From NCBI GenBank assembly GCA_037443425.1, contig JBBIOI010000059.1:1-21202 (forward strand): a stretch of 21,202 bases of DNA. Direction: 5' to 3'. A program made the position numbers and the translations under genes. The stretch is from JBBIOI01 sp037443425 (GTDB lineage Bacteria; Desulfobacterota; BSN033; UBA1163). Within the stretch, counting starts at the first letter, position 1, and each line of letters starts with the position of its first letter. The notes under the pieces were generated by a model. That model saw nothing but the letters and a program-made list of their open reading frames with translations, was not told where the DNA came from and made no database searches. Positions 16,535 to 21,202 of the stretch are shown here, piece by piece.

Positions 16535-17167
16535 ATGATTCGCTATATAGAAGGGAAACTATTAAAGAAGGAAGAAGACAGAGTTGTGGTATTGGCCAAT
16601 GGAGTTGGATACGAAATTCTTCTTCCTGCTATTGTTCGAAAAACCTTTGCGACAAAGAAGGCAGGCGAAGATGGTGATATTGTAAAACTCTATATCTATT
16701 ATCACCAGACCGAAAGACAGCCAAAACCTTTGCTTATAGGTTTTAATTATGAACCTGAGAAGGAATTTTTTGAAAAATTTATTACGGTTGAAGATATAGG
16801 TCCTCCAACAGCAGTAAAGGCCTTAAATATGCCCATTTCAAAGATTGCAAGGGCAATAGAAGAGAGGGATTCCAAAACCCTTGAGAGTTTAAAAGGGATA
16901 GGTAAAAGGACTGCTGATAAGATTATTGCAACACTTCAGGGAAAGGTTGGTAAATTTGCCCTTCTAAGGGAGGACCACGTCCCTGACGAGATGGAGATTA
17001 CAGATTTTAAGAGGCAGGTGGAAGAGGTATTGGTAAGGGATCTTGGACACAAAGTAAGTGAAGCGCATAGATTGGTAAACGAGGCATTACAGAGAAATCC
17101 CAATATCTCTACTCCCGAGGAGTTATTTGAAGAGGTCTACAGGGGACAAAAGGGGTCATTGATTTAA
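16535..17167 (+). CDS. ruvA: Holliday junction branch migration protein RuvA
   Basis: RuvA (210 aa) forms the tetramer that holds the four-way junction and loads RuvB. The N-terminal OB domain (ANGVGYEILLP) is followed by two helix-hairpin-helix motifs (VEDIGPPTAVKAL near 86-98 and LKGIGKRTADKII near 121-133) and a C-terminal RuvB-binding domain (VEEVLVRDLGHKVSEAHRLV). It is unusual. The acidic pin (Glu55-Asp56 in E. coli) aligns with Gln62-Pro63, and the first hairpin reads VEDIGPP where the usual form is VxGIGPK. ATG 16535 follows AAGGAG. Identity as RuvA is supported by its place between ruvC and ruvB. Confidence 0.92.
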   Translation: MIRYIEGKLLKKEEDRVVVLANGVGYEILLPAIVRKTFATKKAGEDGDIVKLYIYYHQTERQPKPLLIGFNYEPEKEFFEKFITVEDIGPPTAVKALNMPISKIARAIEERDSKTLESLKGIGKRTADKIIATLQGKVGKFALLREDHVPDEMEITDFKRQVEEVLVRDLGHKVSEAHRLVNEALQRNPNISTPEELFEEVYRGQKGSLI

Positions 17168-17183
17168 ATTTTGAGTATTAACA

Positions 17184-18233
17184 ATGAAAAAAATCGATCC
17201 AGATAAAGATTTAGATTCAAAACCAAAGCCCGAGGAGATTGAAGATCATATAGATCTCAGGCCGAAAAGGCTTTCAGATTATATAGGTCAGAAACAAGTT
17301 GTTGAGACACTTGATATTGCTATTCAAGCAGCTAAAAAGAGAGGCGAACCTCTTGATCACATACTTTTTCATTCACCCCCTGGTCTTGGTAAAACAACAC
17401 TTGCGCATATAATTGCAAATGAGATGGGTGTTAGGATTGTTACATCATCTGGACCGGCCCTTGAAAAAGGGGGAGATCTTATAAGTATACTTACACATCT
17501 TGAGAGGGGTGATATTCTCTTTATAGATGAGGTCCACAGATTACCAAAAGTGGTTGAAGAATTTCTCTATCCTGCAATGGAGGATTTCTGCATCGATTTC
17601 ATCTTTGACAAAGGTGCCCATGCAAGAAGTCATAGATTTAAACTTGAACGTTTTACACTTGTGGGTGCTACAACGAGGGCAGGTCTTCTATCTGCCCCCC
17701 TCAGAGAAAGATTCGGTATATTAAGGAATCTCGATTTCTATACAGTAGAGGAATTATGTCAGGTTGTTAAGAGGTCTGCAGCAATACTTGATGTTCCAAT
17801 AGACGATGCTGGAACAGAGGAGATAGCACGTCGTTCAAGAGGTACGCCAAGGATTTCAAACCGCCTCTTAAGAAGGGTTAGAGACTATGCTGAGATCAGG
17901 GGAGAGGGAAAGATTACAAAAGAGATTGCTGATGAGGCCCTCCGCCTCGAGGGAGTAGATGAGATTGGATTGACAAGCCTTGATAGAAGATTTTTAGAGA
18001 CAATTATTCGTTACTATAACGGTGGGCCAGTTGGTTTAGAGGCTATTGCAGCAACATTACAAGAAGAAACAGATACGTTAGTGGATATGATTGAACCATT
18101 TCTCCTTAAGATCGGCTTTCTCGCAAGAATGCAGAATGGAAGAAAAGCAACAGAGTTGGCATATAAACACTTTGGCATTCCGTATCCAGAAATCCAGAAG
18201 CAGCTTTCATTTCCAACAGGAAAAAGACGCTGA
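17184..18233 (+). CDS. ruvB: Holliday junction helicase RuvB
   Basis: This AAA+ motor (349 aa) drives branch migration on RuvA-bound junctions. Walker A PPGLGKTT contains Lys70, Walker B is ILFIDEVHRL, the sensor/arginine-finger region is LVGATTRAGLLSAPLRERFG, and the winged-helix domain includes GGPVGLEAIAATLQEETDT. The segment between Walker B and the sensor (DKGAHARSHRFKLERFTL) deviates from the common ARSIRLDLPPFTL. ATG 17184 starts 17 bases after ruvA ends and has only a weak ribosome binding site, consistent with translational coupling. It converges on the enoyl-CoA hydratase gene. Confidence 0.95.
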   Translation: MKKIDPDKDLDSKPKPEEIEDHIDLRPKRLSDYIGQKQVVETLDIAIQAAKKRGEPLDHILFHSPPGLGKTTLAHIIANEMGVRIVTSSGPALEKGGDLISILTHLERGDILFIDEVHRLPKVVEEFLYPAMEDFCIDFIFDKGAHARSHRFKLERFTLVGATTRAGLLSAPLRERFGILRNLDFYTVEELCQVVKRSAAILDVPIDDAGTEEIARRSRGTPRISNRLLRRVRDYAEIRGEGKITKEIADEALRLEGVDEIGLTSLDRRFLETIIRYYNGGPVGLEAIAATLQEETDTLVDMIEPFLLKIGFLARMQNGRKATELAYKHFGIPYPEIQKQLSFPTGKRR

Positions 18234-18252
18234 GCCGTTAAAATTTAACGGC
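18234..18252. terminator. Short palindrome between convergent ruvB and enoyl-CoA hydratase genes
   Basis: GCCGTTAAAATTTAACGGC is a 19-base perfect inverted repeat filling the 11-base gap and the end of the minus-strand gene, whose TAA stop is inside it. It could act as a bidirectional transcript end or RNA-stabilising hairpin. No T run follows on either strand, so a classical intrinsic terminator is not clear. Confidence 0.35.
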
Positions 18253-19027
18253 AATGAAATCTCGGTTTTCTCTTCTCTAAAAATGCCCTTGCACCTTCTT
18301 TCATATCCTCTGTAGCTGTAAGGTTTGACCATAAATCGTTTTCAAGCTCTAATTCATGAACAAGGGAAAGGTCGCGTGCCCTGTTTATGACCTTTTTTGC
18401 AGCCTTTATTCCAAGGGGTCCTTTTTCAATAATTTTGTATCCGAGCTTTGTGGCCTCCTCAACTACCTTTCCATCAGGAACGACCTTTTCTATCAAGCCA
18501 AGATTTAATGCCTCGTTTGCATCAATCATCTCTCCACTAAACACAAGCTCTTTGAGCTTGCCTAATGGTAAATGGAAAAGTGCTCGCCAAATACCACCAT
18601 TGCCCGGGAATATGGATAGATTTACTTCTGGAAATCCTAATTTTGAACTCTCTTCTGCATAACGAATATCGCAACATAGTGCAAGCTCGAGACCTCCCCC
18701 TAAACAGAACCCATGAATAGCTGCAATAACAGGCCAAACAAAATTTTCAACCATAGAATATATCTGGTGGCTTCTATAGATCCTTTTTTGAGATATCTCA
18801 GGGTTTAATTCTAAAAAGGCCTTGATATCAGCACCCGCTGCAAATGCCTTTTCCCCTGCTCCATGAAGTATCACAACCCTGATCTCTTCACTTCTCATTT
18901 CAAGCTCTTTAAAAACTGAACCTATCGCCTCTTTAGTTTCAACGTCAAGTGCATTCATTGGAGGATGATCTATTGTTACAAATGCAATCTTATCCTTAAT
19001 CTCGTAATAGGCAAAATTCTTATTCAT
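18245..19027 (-). CDS. Enoyl-CoA hydratase/isomerase family protein (crotonase)
   Basis: A stand-alone crotonase of 260 aa, most likely hydrating enoyl-CoA intermediates. The oxyanion-hole segments are AFAAGADIKAFLE (near 62-74) and IHGFCLGGGLELALCCDIRYA (near 104-124). The glutamate in GGLELA and that in GFPEVNLSIFPGNGG match the two catalytic glutamates of enoyl-CoA hydratases. The usual GGTQRL after the second is replaced by GGIWRA. ATG 19027 has AAAGGAC upstream. It lies 25 bases downstream of the 238-aa gene on the same strand and is probably co-transcribed with it, although the functional link is not obvious. It may serve the fad pathway or another acyl-CoA route. Confidence 0.88.
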   Translation of the reverse strand: MNKNFAYYEIKDKIAFVTIDHPPMNALDVETKEAIGSVFKELEMRSEEIRVVILHGAGEKAFAAGADIKAFLELNPEISQKRIYRSHQIYSMVENFVWPVIAAIHGFCLGGGLELALCCDIRYAEESSKLGFPEVNLSIFPGNGGIWRALFHLPLGKLKELVFSGEMIDANEALNLGLIEKVVPDGKVVEEATKLGYKIIEKGPLGIKAAKKVINRARDLSLVHELELENDLWSNLTATEDMKEGARAFLEKRKPRFHCR

Positions 19028-19052
19028 TTTATCATGTCCTTTTTTAAGATTT

Positions 19053-19769
19053 TTAAATTATGTTCTTCAATTTCTGAGTAATCTCTGACGGATTTTCGTA
19101 TTGGATGGGTTTAAATGATTTTACCCATTTTGGTATAGATGAATCTTTCTCGTGGATGAGAATAATCTTTTTCCCTAAACCGATTGCAATTCCAAGCTCT
19201 AAATAGGTTTCCTTATCGTCAGGTTTCGTTAAATCATAAATACAGAATTGGGCTTTTTTAATTTGATCATATCTATTTGAAATTGAATCCTCATTCCCCT
19301 GGCTTCCCCTCCCGTGTATTGGATTAAGTCCTGTCCCCTCATAAGCAGCAACAATTGCCTTGCTCAATTCAGGGCTTTTCACTCCCGAAGAAATATAATA
19401 TTCACCTCTTAGTGAAACCTCAATTGTAGAAGGTTTTGTTTGAATTTTCTTAAAAAGGGTTCGATCGATGGTCAGTTCTTTTATGGCAGATTGCAGAATA
19501 TTTTTGGCATTCTCTAAATCTTTTTTGAATCGGGCCGAGTTAATTCTATCAATCTCGGGAGAGGAAAATCCTTTGACACTTATCTCTTGAAATCTTAGTG
19601 CTAAAAAATTTTGGGTATGAACAGATTTCGAACTAAATATCTCTTCGAGTATACTCTTTGTATCGGTCTGCCATTGCCTGAAAAGCTCGTTTTCATAACT
19701 CAATCCTGAAAGGGTCTCCAATCTTTGTAACTGATCTTTTATTATTTCAATCGGATCTTTTTCTGCCAT
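19053..19769 (-). CDS. Protein with C-terminal nucleoside deoxyribosyltransferase/TIR-like domain
   Basis: A 238-aa soluble protein that I do not recognise as a named gene. Residues 1-115 are predicted mostly helical, including FRQWQTDTKSILEEIF near 30-45. Residues 116-238 look like an alpha/beta nucleotide-binding fold: strand TIEVSLRG, then ISNRYDQIKKAQFCIYDLTKPDD with Asp179, YLELGIAIGLGKKIILIHE with Glu191, and a last strand/helix. The Dlt...ELGIA..lGK pattern is shared by nucleoside 2-deoxyribosyltransferases and TIR-like predicted nucleotide-binding domains, some of which act as NAD-degrading defence effectors. Which of these applies cannot be decided by eye. It has its own promoter and no recognisable defence neighbours. 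ATG 19769 follows AAGG. Confidence 0.7.
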   Translation of the reverse strand: MAEKDPIEIIKDQLQRLETLSGLSYENELFRQWQTDTKSILEEIFSSKSVHTQNFLALRFQEISVKGFSSPEIDRINSARFKKDLENAKNILQSAIKELTIDRTLFKKIQTKPSTIEVSLRGEYYISSGVKSPELSKAIVAAYEGTGLNPIHGRGSQGNEDSISNRYDQIKKAQFCIYDLTKPDDKETYLELGIAIGLGKKIILIHEKDSSIPKWVKSFKPIQYENPSEITQKLKNII

Positions 19770-19786
19770 TTTTAACCTTATTATTT

Positions 19787-19816
19787 AAAATATCACTTAA
19801 AATATCTGAATGTCAA
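19787..19816 (-). promoter_or_regulatory. Putative sigma70 promoter of the 238-aa protein gene
   Basis: On the minus strand TTGACA (19816-19811) is followed after 18 bases by TATTTT (19792-19787), a four-of-six match to the -10 box. Transcription would start near 19780, giving a leader of about ten bases before the ATG at 19769. The enoyl-CoA hydratase gene would be in the same transcript. Confidence 0.45.
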
Positions 19817-19844
19817 CATCTCAGGGATAAAATTTATCTTCATA

Positions 19845-19890
19845 GTAAAATAAAAAGGGTTGTAAGTTCTATCTTCTCCTACAACCCTTT
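19845..19890 (-). terminator. Intrinsic terminator of tRNA-Ala
   Basis: Read on the minus strand, AAAGGGTTGTA (19890-19880) and TACAACCCTTT (19864-19854) form a perfect 11-bp stem with a 15-base loop. The stem is followed by TTATTTTA, a T-rich tail. It begins about ten bases after the tRNA CCA end, so it terminates the tRNA transcript before the downstream 238-aa gene. Confidence 0.8.
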
Positions 19891-19900
19891 GAATACTTAT

Positions 19901-19976
19901 TGGTGGAGCTGAGGGGGATCGAACCCCTGACCTCATGAATGCCATTCATGCGCTCTCCCAACTGAGCTACAGCCCC
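19901..19976 (-). tRNA. tRNA-Ala (anticodon GGC)
   Basis: A 76-base cloverleaf on the minus strand. The acceptor stem GGGGCTG/CAGCTCC includes the G3-U70 wobble pair that identifies alanine tRNAs. The D arm is AGCTCAGTTGGGAGAGC, and the anticodon stem is CATGA/TCATG with loop ATGGCAT, giving GGC. The T arm is AGGGG-TTCGATC-CCCCT, and the CCA is encoded. Confidence 0.96.
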
Positions 19977-19986
19977 AACATTCTAA

Positions 19987-20015
19987 ATTTTACATTAATA
20001 CTAAATCTTTGTCAA
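19987..20015 (-). promoter_or_regulatory. Sigma70 promoter of tRNA-Ala
   Basis: On the minus strand TTGACA (20015-20010), 17-base spacer, TAAAAT (19992-19987), ten bases before the tRNA 5' end at 19976. The boxes are identical to those of the tRNA-Val promoter in this window, which supports both calls. Confidence 0.7.
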
Positions 20016-20055
20016 AATTTTTTGCGTAAGCATCTTTTTTTAAATTGAACTACCA

Positions 20056-20208
20056 CAGACTGTTATTGCGAGTCGAAGCCGAAGTGGTTTCTATCGGATT
20101 GTCATTCCAAGCGGAGCGAGGAATCTATGAGATTGCCATGTCCCCCGCATCAAGTGCGGGGTCCTCGCAACGACTTCGTCGGATTGCCACGCTTCGCTCG
20201 CAATGACA
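20056..20208 (-). repeat. Dispersed palindromic repeat element, copy 2 (inverted relative to copy 1)
   Basis: Read on the minus strand it begins TGTCATTGCGAGCGAAGC and ends in a degenerate inverted version, CTCGCAATAACAGTCTG. Bases 20128-20188 match copy 1 (12665-12725) with one difference; the outer half differs, containing an internal GGAATGACAATCC segment. Together with the tRNA-Ala promoter it accounts for most of the gene-free stretch 19977-20260. A short GC palindrome CCCCTTCGGGG near 20241 is the only other visible structure there. Confidence 0.85.
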
Positions 20209-20260
20209 ATGTTTACAGGCTTAATAATTTTTTTCAAAGACCCCTTCGGGGATTAGATAA

Positions 20261-21202
20261 TCATGGAACATATTTTGAAGCCTCTTTACCGGCAAGCCTG
20301 CCAGATGTAAATGCCCATGAGAGATTCAATCCATGCCCATTCAGTATCAATCCACCAGCAGTCCTACCAGCAGCAAATAGCCCAGAAATTGGCTCTCCTG
20401 ACTGATCCAGTACCTGAAATCTTCTATTTATATCAAGCCCACCCCTTGTTACACCAATATAACAACCTGCTGGACCCATAACATAAAATGGTGGCTCAAT
20501 AATACCATCCCCTAAAGGCCAACGACCAAATTCCTCATCCTTCCCAATGGCTACAAAACGATTATACCGCTTTATCGTCTCTATAAGCTTTGATGGATTT
20601 GGATGATTCTTCACAGCCTCTTCCAATGTCTTCCCTTTTGAAACAATATCAGGAACATCCCTCTCATAATCCTGAATATAAGCATATGCAATACCAGGAG
20701 CTGTAGAGATAAAGTACGGCCAAGAAGAAAATTTCTTTGCCACACAATTATCAAATACGATATAAGCCCTCCCATCAGGTTGTTTCGAGATAGGTATAGA
20801 AGGATCCTCTAACTCATTTGTAAACCTATCACCCAAATTATTAACAAGTATAGCACCTTCTCTATATAACGCATCATTTGGCGCCCCTCTTGTTATAAGA
20901 ATATGATTTGCAAGTCTCTTAAAAACCCCTTCCGGTAACAATTTGCTTCCTGCTGCATAAAGCTTTATAAGCCATGGATGATTCGGCAAAAGCTCATGCC
21001 ACAACTTTTTCGGCGCAGATATAAACCTAATGTTCGGCCTCTCATAAACCTCCATATTCACTACTCGCGCACCAACCTCCATAGCCATTATATGACCCTC
21101 TCCCTGACATTCAGGATTATAACCAGGAATCTTTTCAAAATCCGATGAATAGTAGCGCTGCTTTAACTCCTCACTCCCACTGAAATCGCCACATGCAAGT
21201 AT
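20261..21202 (-). CDS. FAD-dependent oxidoreductase, fumarate reductase/ketosteroid dehydrogenase-like (5' end outside window)
   Basis: The reading frame is open to the window edge, so only the last 313 codons are seen. The apparent ATG at 21088 is internal: upstream codons read ILACGDFSG...NPECQGEGHIMAMEVGA, the conserved FAD_binding_2 stretch (variant of ATGGFSGN...GDGHxMA). Further along come GPAGCYIGVTRGGLDINRRFQVLD, SGLFAAGRTAGG and the C-terminal FAD-contact GHGLNLSWAFTSGRLAGKEAS. These place it with flavoprotein subunits that reduce or dehydrogenate C=C bonds (fumarate reductase, 3-oxosteroid dehydrogenase, urocanate reductase relatives). The substrate-determining part is mostly missing. 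No clear terminator follows; repeat copy 2 starts about 50 bases beyond the stop. Confidence 0.85.
   Translation of the reverse strand: MLACGDFSGSEELKQRYYSSDFEKIPGYNPECQGEGHIMAMEVGARVVNMEVYERPNIRFISAPKKLWHELLPNHPWLIKLYAAGSKLLPEGVFKRLANHILITRGAPNDALYREGAILVNNLGDRFTNELEDPSIPISKQPDGRAYIVFDNCVAKKFSSWPYFISTAPGIAYAYIQDYERDVPDIVSKGKTLEEAVKNHPNPSKLIETIKRYNRFVAIGKDEEFGRWPLGDGIIEPPFYVMGPAGCYIGVTRGGLDINRRFQVLDQSGEPISGLFAAGRTAGGLILNGHGLNLSWAFTSGRLAGKEASKYVP

Noticed and set aside
20228..20260. Terminator for the flavoprotein gene
   Set aside because: The CCCCTTCGGGG hairpin has only about four base pairs and no T run on the minus strand.
20127..20405. Plus-strand open frame beginning in repeat copy 2
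   Set aside because: Its first ~30 residues are translation of the palindromic repeat and the rest is antisense to the flavoprotein gene; no ribosome binding site. Spurious.

Overview
The window is an AT-rich bacterial chromosome segment, densely packed with housekeeping and catabolic genes. The gene set (FadN-type beta-oxidation operon, branched-chain amino acid type ABC transporter, single-subunit molybdopterin oxidoreductase, yebC-ruvC-ruvA-ruvB, a fumarate reductase/ketosteroid dehydrogenase-like flavoprotein, and a DUF5658-like membrane protein) fits an anaerobic or facultative Gram-negative of the Deltaproteobacteria/Desulfobacterota type. That placement is an inference from gene content; no taxonomic marker in the window settles it.

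Layout. (1) 1-7740, plus strand: a promoter-like region with inverted repeats, then a tightly spaced operon fadN (hydroxyacyl-CoA dehydrogenase/enoyl-CoA hydratase), thiolase, acyl-CoA dehydrogenase, long-chain acyl-CoA synthetase, and a small membrane protein. Together these activate fatty acids to acyl-CoA and carry out a full beta-oxidation turn. (2) 7741-12488, minus strand: an ABC importer operon in the order livM-livH-substrate-binding protein-livG-livF, driven by a near-perfect sigma70 promoter at 12541-12568. It converges on the fad operon with no base between the two stop codons. (3) 12489-12886: intergenic region with the liv promoter and copy 1 of a dispersed palindromic repeat. (4) 12887-15055, plus: an orphan Mo/W bis-MGD oxidoreductase with one N-terminal [4Fe-4S] motif. 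(5) 15052-18233, plus: tRNA-Val(CAC), yebC, an intrinsic terminator, then ruvC-ruvA-ruvB (Holliday junction resolution). (6) 18245-19769, minus: enoyl-CoA hydratase, preceded by a 238-aa protein with a C-terminal nucleoside deoxyribosyltransferase/TIR-like domain. (7) 19845-20208: terminator, tRNA-Ala(GGC) and its promoter on the minus strand, then repeat copy 2 in inverted orientation. (8) 20261-21202, minus: the C-terminal part of an FAD-dependent oxidoreductase, cut by the window edge.

Most of the window is recognisable metabolism and DNA repair. I did not find a clear, previously undescribed multi-gene system. The best candidates for a second look are the 238-aa nucleotide-binding-like protein, the RuvA that lacks the usual acidic pin, the orphan molybdoenzyme, and the inverted pair of 61-bp near-identical repeat cores that bracket about 7.4 kb.
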